Under the pieces are notes generated by a model. The model worked only from the letters and a program-made list of their open reading frames with translations, was not told where the DNA came from and did not search any database. Of a DNA stretch of 64,000 bases, positions 52,518 to 61,354 are shown one piece after another; the stretch's first letter is position 1, and each line of letters starts with the position of its first letter. This DNA is from Clostridium caldaquaticum (GTDB taxonomy: Bacteria; Bacillota; Clostridia; Clostridiales; Clostridiaceae). Location of the stretch: contig NZ_JAMSKT010000003.1 in NCBI RefSeq assembly GCF_023806125.1, positions 62,001 to 126,000 on the forward strand. The letters run 5' to 3'. The position numbers and the translations under genes were made by a program.

Positions 52518-55022
52518 ATGGAAGAAAGACATGAAATTATTAACTTTTCGGATAAAATTCCTGTTAAGATTTTTATAAATAAACTTGGAAACGTGCCAAA
52601 ACACTGGCATAATAGTCTTGAAATTTTATTTATTCTATCTGGTACTGTTCATATTCTCGTCGATGATAAATACTATAGTTTAAATAATGAAGATTTGTTA
52701 TTAATAAATAGTCAGTCTCTTCATGAGTTATATTCTGATGAATGTGAATTAATTACATTACAGATTAACCTTTCAAAATCAGAATTTTTTAATGATTATA
52801 AAAATTTATTTTTTTCCTGCTGCTCTATAGATGATACAGATAAAAATAATTACGATTATATCCGTTATCTTTTAGCAAAATTAATTAAAGTAAATGAAAG
52901 CGGTGAAAATTCTTTCTTAACTATTGCAATAACCTGTCTGCTGCTAAACGAACTTGTAACGAATTTTCAAGCTAAAAAACCAGATAAATTTACTGAAGAT
53001 AAAAAAAATTTCAATCAGCTTTCAAATATTCTTGACTATATTAACAATCACTACAGAGAAGGTATTACACTTAATGATATTGCTAAAAATGAGCATTTTT
53101 CTGTGTCATATTTATCTCGTTTCTTTAAGAAATATATGGGCGTAAATTTTACTTCCTACTACAATAAAATTCGTTTAGAACATGCAGTGAATGAAATGTT
53201 ATCCAGTGACGAGCCTATTTCTGCTATTGCAATCAATAACGGTTTTCCTGATTCCAGAGCCTTTGTTAGCTTGTTTAAAGAAAGCTATGGTATGCTGCCC
53301 AGTGAATACAGAAGTAAGAATACTGCTAATCATTACTTTGCTTCTGGTAAAAATGAAATAAATTATTTGGCAGTTACCACTTCTTCTTCACTTACAAATT
53401 TAGCAAAATATCTTAATATGTTTCCTGAACATAATGTTAATTTATTGCAAAGAAAACTGGATAAACAGATTGATATAGGAACTATAGATATTAATAAATG
53501 CAAAAAAATTTTAGCTCATAAATTCCGCAAACTTTGTTGTGTTGGCAGTACAAGAGATTTATTATTTTCGGAAGTTCAAGATATGCTTAAACAACTACAA
53601 AGAGAAATGCCTTTTGAATATATAAAATTCCACGGACTTTTATCCGATGACATGATGATATATGACGAACTTTCAGACGGAACCCCTATTCTAAGCTTTA
53701 CATATATAGATAAAGTACTTGATTTTCTGCTAAGCGTTGGACTTAAGCCACTTATCCAGCTGTCTTTTATGCCAAAAGCTTTAGCTTCTGACAAAGAAAA
53801 AAACTCTTTTTTTATGCAGTATAATACCAGTCCTCCAAAAGATATAAATAAATGGGTTTACTTAGTAACATCACTAACCAATCATTTAATTGACCGATAT
53901 TCTTTAAAGGAAGTATTAAAATGGCCTTTTTGTGTGTGGAATGAACCGGATACCCCTCCTGAAATGTTCGGATTTAAAGACACTACAAGCTTTTATAATT
54001 TTTACAAAGCTACTTATTTTGCTGTAAAACAGATAGATAAACGTATTATTTTTGGTTCTCCTTCTCTACTGCTTTTACCAGAAGATCCATTTAACTGGTA
54101 TTATTCTTTTTTTGAATACTGTTATAAAAACAAATGTCTTCCTGATTTTCTTAATATTCATTACTATGATGATAATTTTGAAATATTAACGAAAAATCCA
54201 ATAAACAATATTATATTAAACCGCCTCAATACAGACGAGGATTCTTTTTCAAAATACCTAGATTCACTATTTAACAGATTAGAACTTTACCATTTAAAAG
54301 ATATCCCAGTCTATATGACAGAATGGAACTTAACAGTAAATCACCGTAATCTAATTAATGATACTTGTTTTAAGGCTTGCTATATCACTAAAAACCTTCT
54401 GGAAAATTATGATCGTTTAAATTCTTTTGGTTATTGGTCTTTAACAGATTTCATAAACGAACTTCAGCCATCAGAAATGTTGTTCCATGGAGGACTTGGA
54501 CTTTTCACTATAAACGGTATACCAAAAGCCCATTATCATGCATTTAAGCTATTATATAAATTAGAAAATGAATTAATTGATTCAGGAAAAGGATGGTTTA
54601 TAACCAAATCTTCTGAAGGTGATACTATACAGATTCTCCTATATAATTACACACATTACTCTAACTTATTTGCTACTGGTGAAATCTTTGACATGACTTC
54701 TATAAAACGTTATACTTCTTTTTCCAATTTATGCAATTCTATCTTTTCTGTCAGGCTTTCAAACATAACTTATGAAAGCTGCATCATTAAGGAGACGTTT
54801 ATAAATCGTAATAATGGCTCCAGCTTTGATTCCTGGGTGCAAATGGGCGGTCAGCCGCTCACTTCAAATGAAGAATTGGAAATATTAAAATCACATTCTC
54901 AGCCTGGAATGTATATTCACAAAGAAAATATTAAATCTGGATATTTAGATTTACAAATAACACTTGAGCCTTTAGAAATTAGACTTATTGAAATAAAATT
55001 CAAGGTAAAGCAAACTACTTAA
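52518..55022 (+). CDS. AraC regulator fused to a GH39 glycoside hydrolase domain
   Basis: 834 aa. Cupin-type sensor at residues 20-95 (KHWHNSLEILFILSGTVHI), AraC HTH pair at about 170-268 (NDIAKNEHFSVSYLSRFFKK, AIAINNGFPDSRAFVSLFK), then a GH39 barrel from about 290. The GH39 acid/base is Glu476 in VWNEPD and the nucleophile Glu602 in MTEWN, both present, so the enzyme domain may be active or bind ligand. GGGG lies before ATG 52518. Inference: it senses a glycoside and activates the conserved promoters on both sides. Ends in a strong terminator. Confidence 0.88.
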   Translation: MEERHEIINFSDKIPVKIFINKLGNVPKHWHNSLEILFILSGTVHILVDDKYYSLNNEDLLLINSQSLHELYSDECELITLQINLSKSEFFNDYKNLFFSCCSIDDTDKNNYDYIRYLLAKLIKVNESGENSFLTIAITCLLLNELVTNFQAKKPDKFTEDKKNFNQLSNILDYINNHYREGITLNDIAKNEHFSVSYLSRFFKKYMGVNFTSYYNKIRLEHAVNEMLSSDEPISAIAINNGFPDSRAFVSLFKESYGMLPSEYRSKNTANHYFASGKNEINYLAVTTSSSLTNLAKYLNMFPEHNVNLLQRKLDKQIDIGTIDINKCKKILAHKFRKLCCVGSTRDLLFSEVQDMLKQLQREMPFEYIKFHGLLSDDMMIYDELSDGTPILSFTYIDKVLDFLLSVGLKPLIQLSFMPKALASDKEKNSFFMQYNTSPPKDINKWVYLVTSLTNHLIDRYSLKEVLKWPFCVWNEPDTPPEMFGFKDTTSFYNFYKATYFAVKQIDKRIIFGSPSLLLLPEDPFNWYYSFFEYCYKNKCLPDFLNIHYYDDNFEILTKNPINNIILNRLNTDEDSFSKYLDSLFNRLELYHLKDIPVYMTEWNLTVNHRNLINDTCFKACYITKNLLENYDRLNSFGYWSLTDFINELQPSEMLFHGGLGLFTINGIPKAHYHAFKLLYKLENELIDSGKGWFITKSSEGDTIQILLYNYTHYSNLFATGEIFDMTSIKRYTSFSNLCNSIFSVRLSNITYESCIIKETFINRNNGSSFDSWVQMGGQPLTSNEELEILKSHSQPGMYIHKENIKSGYLDLQITLEPLEIRLIEIKFKVKQTT

Positions 55023-55042
55023 AAAGTAATTTGCTTTACCTT
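55002..55042. terminator. Bidirectional terminator after AraC-GH39
   Basis: AAGGTAAAGCAAA (55002-55014) pairs with TTTGCTTTACCTT (55030-55042), with inner CTACTT/AAGTAA pairing. It spans the stop codon and faces the convergent TIM-barrel operon. Confidence 0.8.
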
Positions 55043-55078
55043 TTTAATACATTCATAAGTTTATAGTCATACCAGCTT

Positions 55079-56005
55079 TTATCTATAAATAGTACCTAAT
55101 TCATGATTTATATAATAAGAGGACAATGCCATTGATGCCAGCAAATCAGGGGTACCATCAGTTTCAACAGTCACCCATCCCTTAAACTGATATTTTTTCA
55201 GTAACTTCCAAAGACCCTTGAAATCTAAAACACCTTCACCAGGCTCCCAGAACCATCGAGTGCCATCGTCAACAATTTCAATATCCTGACTATATCGTAT
55301 TTCATCAGGCAGTTTTGGTGAAGCTGTGTCCTTCAGATGAAAGGTACAGATACGATCATGGTAATCATCATAGAATTTAACCATATCTTCACCAATAATA
55401 GCAATTTGAGCTGTATCAAGACAATAAAAAACCGAATTATGGTCAGTCAGTTCAATAAACTCGCGATGATTTTCTTTATTAATTGCACAAAAAAATTCAT
55501 TATGCAGACCGATTTTAACGCCCTTATCAATAGCATAACGCCCCATTTCAGATATAACTTTAGCAGCTTGTTGAACCTCCTCTCTAGACAAAGGTCCAGT
55601 ACCATAATAATTGTTACAAGGACAGAGATTCATATGCTGTCCGCCAAATGCAACTATAAGATCTACCATTTTCTTTGCAGTTTCAAGCACTTCATCGTAC
55701 TTAGAAAGAATATGAGAGTTATCTGCACCATGAAACATACCGCTAACAGAAACTCCTCGCTCCTTCGCAAACTGTGCAAAATTCTGAGGTGTTCCAAAAA
55801 GCGCCATCATTTCTTTCATATCCCATGGAGCTAATTCAATACCTTCGTATCCTGTAGCGTAATGATATTTTAATATTCTGTCCCAGTCAGAAAAATAAGC
55901 AATGTTAGACTTTTCTTCATAATAAAATTCTCTAAAATTAACAATCTTTTTATAAGGAATCGTTTTCCAATGACTCATATGAGAAAGCTTAATATTTTTA
56001 CACAT
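55079..56005 (-). CDS. Sugar phosphate isomerase/epimerase TIM barrel, type A (second copy)
   Basis: 308 aa. Homologue of 40081-41013 with the same landmarks: LHNEFF (Glu about 172), YCLDTAQ (Asp about 204), TFHLKD (His about 231), WFWEPGEGVLDF and VETDGTPD (Glu about 283). Encoded 1 bp after the type B copy at 56007, repeating the B-A order of the other locus. Likely acts on an oxidised sugar or glycoside. Confidence 0.78.
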   Translation of the reverse strand: MCKNIKLSHMSHWKTIPYKKIVNFREFYYEEKSNIAYFSDWDRILKYHYATGYEGIELAPWDMKEMMALFGTPQNFAQFAKERGVSVSGMFHGADNSHILSKYDEVLETAKKMVDLIVAFGGQHMNLCPCNNYYGTGPLSREEVQQAAKVISEMGRYAIDKGVKIGLHNEFFCAINKENHREFIELTDHNSVFYCLDTAQIAIIGEDMVKFYDDYHDRICTFHLKDTASPKLPDEIRYSQDIEIVDDGTRWFWEPGEGVLDFKGLWKLLKKYQFKGWVTVETDGTPDLLASMALSSYYINHELGTIYR

Positions 56006-56006
56006 A

Positions 56007-56984
56007 CTAATTCCCTCCGTTTAAATAGCTTTCAGGAAGTGCTTTATTAATATAATAGCGAGTGCGCAGCAAAGCACGATATATATCCTTTGTATGACGA
56101 CAGTTGAATATAATGCTTCCATCATAGCCAAATTCCTTTAGTTTAGCAGTAATAGCTGGAAAATCAATATTCCCTTGTCCAATATCACGAAATACATGAG
56201 TAGCATTAATAGAAGGAAACTCAGGCATGGTTTGCTCATAAACTGCTTTATCATCAACAAAAGCAGTATCTGTAAAATGCACACACCCTATTATATTTAT
56301 ATTTTCAGAAATTATAGAGCAAGGGTCTGTACCAGCAATAACAAGGTTTGCAGTATCTAAATCAAGCTTTATATTACTATCAAGAAAACGCAGGAAGTCT
56401 ACAACCTTATGACCACGCAGCAAAGACCAATACTCATTTTTTATACAAAGCATGATATTTTTATTTTCTGCATATTTAGCAACATTCCTTAGCATTTCTG
56501 CTGTTCTGTTTAGAAACTGCTCAGAAAAACTTTCCCATTTAACATCTGCAGGACAAATTTCTTTTAAATCACCAATACATGGCGTAATAGTCAGTGTAAC
56601 ATAGGAAGCAGAAACTTCTTTAGCAAAATCAATTGCTTCAACAGCGTAATGATAATATGCACCAAAGTACATGTCCAAATTGCTGCTGATAAACAAGGAA
56701 GGATCTAAATGTATACCTATCATTTTATTAATACCAGAACTCTTAAGAATTGATAAATAATTTTGTGGGGTCTCAAATTTTACCTTAATAGAGCGCATAG
56801 TTAGAGGAATGCCTGAACGACCTCCAAAATCCCATTTAGGTTCATATGGGATTTCTATAGTGTCAAAGCCAGCAGCTGACACCAGGCAGTAAAGTTCATC
56901 CCAAAAGTATTTGCTCTCTCTCCTGTTACGATTGGGTTCTTGCCGATGCAAATCAACCATTTCAAAACTAATACCATAATTCAT
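56007..56984 (-). CDS. Sugar phosphate isomerase/epimerase-like TIM barrel, type B (second copy)
   Basis: 325 aa. Homologue of 41013-42002. It keeps Glu in IKNEYWS, Asp in DLDTANL and His in CVHFTDT, but the last ligand position, Glu in the homologue's VICESK, reads Asn here (IIFNCR). Thus each type B copy lacks a different metal ligand. Transcribed from promoter C about 60 nt upstream, with type A following. Confidence 0.74.
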   Translation of the reverse strand: MNYGISFEMVDLHRQEPNRNRRESKYFWDELYCLVSAAGFDTIEIPYEPKWDFGGRSGIPLTMRSIKVKFETPQNYLSILKSSGINKMIGIHLDPSLFISSNLDMYFGAYYHYAVEAIDFAKEVSASYVTLTITPCIGDLKEICPADVKWESFSEQFLNRTAEMLRNVAKYAENKNIMLCIKNEYWSLLRGHKVVDFLRFLDSNIKLDLDTANLVIAGTDPCSIISENINIIGCVHFTDTAFVDDKAVYEQTMPEFPSINATHVFRDIGQGNIDFPAITAKLKEFGYDGSIIFNCRHTKDIYRALLRTRYYINKALPESYLNGGN

Positions 56985-57048
56985 AAAAATATCTCTCCTA
57001 TTATCTTAATATTATAATAAACCTTATCTGTTAAAAATCATTAGATTT

Positions 57049-57112
57049 ATTGTAATATAAAATATAACTTTCTTCCTGCCAATTTATAATAAAACTATAG
57101 TCACTTTTTGTT
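57049..57112 (-). promoter_or_regulatory. Conserved AraC-type activator promoter C
   Basis: Minus strand: distal AACAAAAAGTGACT (RC of 57099-57112), proximal TTGGCAGGA (RC of 57074-57082), -10 TACAAT (RC of 57049-57054), 26 nt spacing. It lies 12 bp past the NTF2-like gene and drives the TIM-barrel pair. Confidence 0.75.
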
Positions 57113-57124
57113 CATAAGTAAATT

Positions 57125-57763
57125 TTATTCTTTATAAAAAGTATCTCCATCATAAGTTTCGTATGGCTCTGGAGGAATTGGTATAAGCTTCGCTATACCT
57201 TTAGTTGAATACGCTAATGTACCAAACCTTGACGGCTTATCTGATGCTGGCAGTTTTCTATCGGATGTCTCTAAACTATAATCCACCCAGGATTTATAGT
57301 AATCACAATAAATCTCAGTTGTGATAATGAAGTGCCAGAATTTCCATACACCGTCTTCTTTTATAAAATCAACAGCATACTTTCCCCAACACCAGGCAGA
57401 TCTAAGTTCTCCAGTATCTTTACGGGTTTCCATTCCTGGTGACATCCATACAGCTTTGGCTGTTTTTCCATCACGGGCTACTTCAATAACTTCAGTAGTC
57501 AATGTATGAAGATTAAAAGATCCTAATTTGTCCCCATCCATATATGTATGAAAGTCATAAAAGAACTTTTTAATCCCTTCGGGACCTTCAAATATCCCAA
57601 GACTGTCATTTTCTATTCTGACACCCTCAGTTTTCAGTGCAAACAAATTAACTGTGTACATATGCTCGTGGGCATTATGATAAAAAGCATATTTACCCAT
57701 TAAATTCTTAATTTCATGAATATCCCATAGTCTTTCTACTTTTTCATTAATAGACATTTCCAT
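57125..57763 (-). CDS. Nuclear transport factor 2-like (SnoaL-like) protein
   Basis: 212 aa with an NTF2/SnoaL_4-like cone fold at residues 1-150 (HEIKNLMGKYAFYHNAHE start, YAVDFIKEDGVWKFWHF end) and a Pro-rich tail. Members include dehydratases, isomerases and small-molecule binding proteins acting on polycyclic aromatics or steroids. It is the last gene of the second ribose-type ABC operon, 58 bp after the permease. It could act on the aglycone; no catalytic residues can be assigned. Confidence 0.75.
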   Translation of the reverse strand: MEMSINEKVERLWDIHEIKNLMGKYAFYHNAHEHMYTVNLFALKTEGVRIENDSLGIFEGPEGIKKFFYDFHTYMDGDKLGSFNLHTLTTEVIEVARDGKTAKAVWMSPGMETRKDTGELRSAWCWGKYAVDFIKEDGVWKFWHFIITTEIYCDYYKSWVDYSLETSDRKLPASDKPSRFGTLAYSTKGIAKLIPIPPEPYETYDGDTFYKE

Positions 57764-57821
57764 TTTGGTTCTCCTTTCTTAACTATCTTTAAACTGAATA
57801 ATTTACTAAATAGCTTTCAAT

Positions 57822-58757
57822 CTAAAGATTTAATGAGCTCATTTTTTTATTATTAAAGTAAATAGTAGCAAATAAAACAATCATTAAAAGAACTCCCTCA
57901 ACGGCTTCAGAATATTCCGTTTTAACACCGCTAAGCTGCAGTCCGTTAACAATAATAGTCATAGTAAATGCACCAATAAGCAGTTTATAAATTTTAGCGC
58001 TAAAACCACCAGTAACCAATACTCCTCCCAAAAAAATTGCCATCATAACTTTCATTTCCATAAATTGCCCCATAGAAGCACTGGCTCCCCCTAGATTAGC
58101 CATCTGAATAATCCCAACTAAACTAGCTGTAAAACCAGATAATACGAAAGCTATTACTCTAACTCTATTAGTATCAATTCCAATAGATTTTGCAGTGGTT
58201 TCATTCTCACCCATTGCCCTGCAATATCGTCCTAATTTTGTAAATTCAAAAATATATCCTAAAACAAGAATTAAAGCTGCCAAAATAATTACTTTATAAG
58301 AAAGTTTATTTACATTTGTTAATTGAACTGGTGTGAAGATTATTGAATCAGAAATAAAATAATATAAAATTCCTTTGAGTGCAATTAACATAGCTAAAGT
58401 ACACATAAAGGAAGATACTTTAAACTTGCTTATAATAATCCCATTCATTAATCCTATAGCCAAACCAATAATTATTGTACTGGGAATCATGATCCAGAAA
58501 CCAAACCTGTCCACCAATAAACAGCCTATTGTTGCTGATACTGCAGCTATTCCACTTATAGATAAATCAGTACTGCCCATTGCTATAATAAATATTACAC
58601 CTAAACCTCCGATTATTGTTTGAATAGTTTGATCAATTATTGTCTTCAAATTATAGGGGGATATCAATGTAAATTTTGAAGTTATTGTGAAAACAATAAA
58701 TAGAACTAAAAATGCAGCAAATGCAATATTTTCCTTAAATTTAATTCGTTTTTTCAT
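57822..58757 (-). CDS. Ribose-type sugar ABC transporter permease
   Basis: 311 aa, BPD_transp_2 family with AMGENETTAKSIGIDTNRV (coupling loop, about residues 181-199) and GGVLVTGGF near 247. Start overlaps the ATPase stop by one base (TAATG). Forms a heterodimer with 60265-61236. Confidence 0.88.
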   Translation of the reverse strand: MKKRIKFKENIAFAAFLVLFIVFTITSKFTLISPYNLKTIIDQTIQTIIGGLGVIFIIAMGSTDLSISGIAAVSATIGCLLVDRFGFWIMIPSTIIIGLAIGLMNGIIISKFKVSSFMCTLAMLIALKGILYYFISDSIIFTPVQLTNVNKLSYKVIILAALILVLGYIFEFTKLGRYCRAMGENETTAKSIGIDTNRVRVIAFVLSGFTASLVGIIQMANLGGASASMGQFMEMKVMMAIFLGGVLVTGGFSAKIYKLLIGAFTMTIIVNGLQLSGVKTEYSEAVEGVLLMIVLFATIYFNNKKMSSLNL

Positions 58758-60268
58758 TATACCATCACCTCAATGATTGATTCTTCACTGAAATGTGAGC
58801 TTCGTGGTAATTTTGTAACAATTTTCCCGCTTTTCATTATAATAATGTTATCACACATTCCAATTGCTTCAGGTAATTCATCTGTAATAAGAATAATGCC
58901 GATACCTTTTTTCTTAATATCTTTCAGGCACTGATATAAGTATGCCTTTACACCAATATCTACGCCTCTCGTCGGACAATCTACAACTAATACTTTTATA
59001 TCTTTAATCAGCCATCTGCCAAGATTTACTTTTTGTTTATTTCCGCCGCTTAAGCCCGACATTAATTGATATATTCCTACACACTTTACATTAAACAGCT
59101 TAGTTGCTTCTTCTGCCATTTTGCTGATTTTTTCATTACTTAAATAGCCAAACCTATTCTTAATTTCATCAGTGGAAGGCATAGTAAAATTCTCCCTTAT
59201 AGAAGCATTCATCATAAGAGCTTCTCCGTCTCGATCTTTTGGAACATAAGCTATCCCATATTTTAATGCCTGTGAGGATTTCTTAATCCGAACATTCATA
59301 GAAGTCAAATTTACAGTACCCTTTGATACTTTAGTCAAGCCATAAACAGCCTTTCCGATTGTATGAATACCAGAATCACTCAAACCGCAGAAACCAAGAA
59401 TTTCACCTTTATGAAGTTCAAAACTTATATTTTTTAATCCGTCCTGAGTTTCCAAGTCATTAACTGATAACACTATTTCATCCTCATATAACTCTTCATG
59501 ATCAGCACGATAATATTCACCCTCTATTTGTCTTCCAACCATTTTTGTTTTTAATTCATCAATAGTCAGTTCTCTGCTTTGTTCAGTTGAAATTAATTCA
59601 CCATCACGAAGAATTGAGATAGAATCAGTTATCTCAAGCATCTCCTCTAAATCATGTGTAATCAATATTATTGAACGTTCCATTTTTTTAAACTTTTTAA
59701 TAAGCTCATATAGTTTTAATCGATTGTCGTGAGAAAGTGCCTGAGTTACTTCATCTAAAATTAATATTTCAGGGTCTGTTGAAAGAGCCCTTGCCAATTC
59801 TACCATTTTTCTATTTTCTACATTCATTTCTCCAGACTTTTTATGGAAACTTATCTCTGGAAGCTCCCACTTTTTTAATACTTCATTACATGCTTTATAT
59901 ATCTTTTTTAAGCTAACAATTCCAAAACTTGAAAATTGTTTTGTTTTTCCTAAATACACATTAATTCCTGCTGGAAGCGAATTAACCAAGCCCAGTTCCT
60001 GTACTACAATTGCAATACCTTTGTCATTTGCATCTAATGGTGATTTAGGTGCATATTCCTCACCTTTTAAGTACATTTTTCCAGAATCACATTTATTGAT
60101 GCCTGATATCATAGATAATAATGTAGATTTTCCTGAACCATTTTCGCCAACCAAACCTCTGATTTCTCCTTTTTTTAAAGAAAAGTCAATGTGCTTATTA
60201 GCATGGGTTGGACCAAAATGCTTATCTAATCCTTCAATCTGCAATATAATCTCCTTTTCCTCCATCAC
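58757..60268 (-). CDS. Ribose-type sugar ABC ATPase, two nucleotide-binding domains
   Basis: 503 aa. First domain Walker A GENGSGKST (41-49), Walker B Asp172-Glu173, signature changed to MNVENRK (148-154). Second domain has degenerate Walker A (CGLSDSGIHT), canonical LSGGNKQ (406-412) and Asp430-Cys431 in DCPTRGVDIG with Cys replacing the catalytic Glu. This is the same substitution as in the ATPase at 50734, so the two importers are related by duplication. ATGA overlap with the upstream permease. Confidence 0.9.
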   Translation of the reverse strand: MMEEKEIILQIEGLDKHFGPTHANKHIDFSLKKGEIRGLVGENGSGKSTLLSMISGINKCDSGKMYLKGEEYAPKSPLDANDKGIAIVVQELGLVNSLPAGINVYLGKTKQFSSFGIVSLKKIYKACNEVLKKWELPEISFHKKSGEMNVENRKMVELARALSTDPEILILDEVTQALSHDNRLKLYELIKKFKKMERSIILITHDLEEMLEITDSISILRDGELISTEQSRELTIDELKTKMVGRQIEGEYYRADHEELYEDEIVLSVNDLETQDGLKNISFELHKGEILGFCGLSDSGIHTIGKAVYGLTKVSKGTVNLTSMNVRIKKSSQALKYGIAYVPKDRDGEALMMNASIRENFTMPSTDEIKNRFGYLSNEKISKMAEEATKLFNVKCVGIYQLMSGLSGGNKQKVNLGRWLIKDIKVLVVDCPTRGVDIGVKAYLYQCLKDIKKKGIGIILITDELPEAIGMCDNIIIMKSGKIVTKLPRSSHFSEESIIEVMV

Positions 60269-61236
60269 TTTACAACTCCTTTCTCACCTCTTTGTGCAAG
60301 TATTCCAAAAATAATTACAATTACTCCAAGGAAAGTCTGCTGCAATGTCCCAGATGGAACTCCTAGTAATGTCAGTACATTAAAAATAGCTGTTATTATT
60401 ATAGTAGCAACAGGTATAGCTATCATCAGATTAATATACTTTTCCATAACCTGTGCTAAAAGTACTGCTGCCAACGGCTGAAAAATAGTAGCAATACTTG
60501 TTAATCCTGTAGCTGCAATAGCACGTCCAGCATAGCTTTCAGTTAAAAAACCAGAAGCACCAAAGAAAGCACCTGCTATCAAGCCACCTAATAATAGTGT
60601 TTTTGAAACATTAATCCCCATCATTTTTGATACTTCTTGATTACTGCCTAAAGCTCTGACATTTAACCCAATTGTTGTCTTGTTGTAAACTACATATGCA
60701 GCAATAAGGCCGATTATTAAAATAATATTAATTGCTGGTGGCTGCCCGAATATTTTTTTATCATCATCCAACTGTATTACCTGAAGCCCGTTTTTTAACC
60801 TAGAATTAGAATATATAACGGTTATTGACTCGTAAATCATGGCCATACCCATACCTGCAATCCAAGATGTAATTTTTGTTATATTATACACTTGAAAATT
60901 AATTAATAACAAAATAAAACCAACAGCCATCCCACCAACAAGTACCCCTGCTAAGCCAAACAAATTTCCTAGTGTTCCAGTCACAGTTGCAGCTAAAATA
61001 ATAACAGCACCAATTGAAAAATCAGTTATATTGCTTGCAAAAATAAAACTTAATCCCCATGCTGTGAATGTTGGTATAGTCGCACCAACAATTATAAATT
61101 TCAAGTTAAATAAAGTAAGGAATTTACCGCCTGCTATATGGTTTAAAATTAATGACGCTATTATTATGAAAAAAGCTTCAGCCAATATTCTAATATAATC
61201 TTTATGTACTTTTTTATTCATAAAATTAGTCCCCAT
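60265..61236 (-). CDS. Ribose-type sugar ABC transporter permease
   Basis: 323 aa, BPD_transp_2 membrane protein with coupling loop LGSNQEVSKMMGINVSKT (about residues 198-215). GGAGG is 9 nt before ATG 61236. It follows the binding protein gene across a hairpin and overlaps the ATPase gene by 4 bp. Confidence 0.88.
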   Translation of the reverse strand: MGTNFMNKKVHKDYIRILAEAFFIIIASLILNHIAGGKFLTLFNLKFIIVGATIPTFTAWGLSFIFASNITDFSIGAVIILAATVTGTLGNLFGLAGVLVGGMAVGFILLLINFQVYNITKITSWIAGMGMAMIYESITVIYSNSRLKNGLQVIQLDDDKKIFGQPPAINIILIIGLIAAYVVYNKTTIGLNVRALGSNQEVSKMMGINVSKTLLLGGLIAGAFFGASGFLTESYAGRAIAATGLTSIATIFQPLAAVLLAQVMEKYINLMIAIPVATIIITAIFNVLTLLGVPSGTLQQTFLGVIVIIFGILAQRGEKGVVK

Positions 61237-61260
61237 CTAACTATACCTCCAGTATATAAG

Positions 61261-61304
61261 TGAGTTGCTCAAAAATATGATTAAAGAATATTTTTGAACA
61301 ACCT
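61261..61304. promoter_or_regulatory. Intercistronic stem-loop between binding protein and permease
   Basis: GAGTTGCTCAAAAATAT (61261-61277) pairs with ATATTTTTGAACAACCTC (61287-61304) with two mismatches. No T run on the minus strand; likely stabilises the upstream binding-protein mRNA. Confidence 0.55.
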
Positions 61305-61354
61305 CACAATACAACAAAATAAATGTTTATAAAAACGGCTTTAGCATTTTAAGA

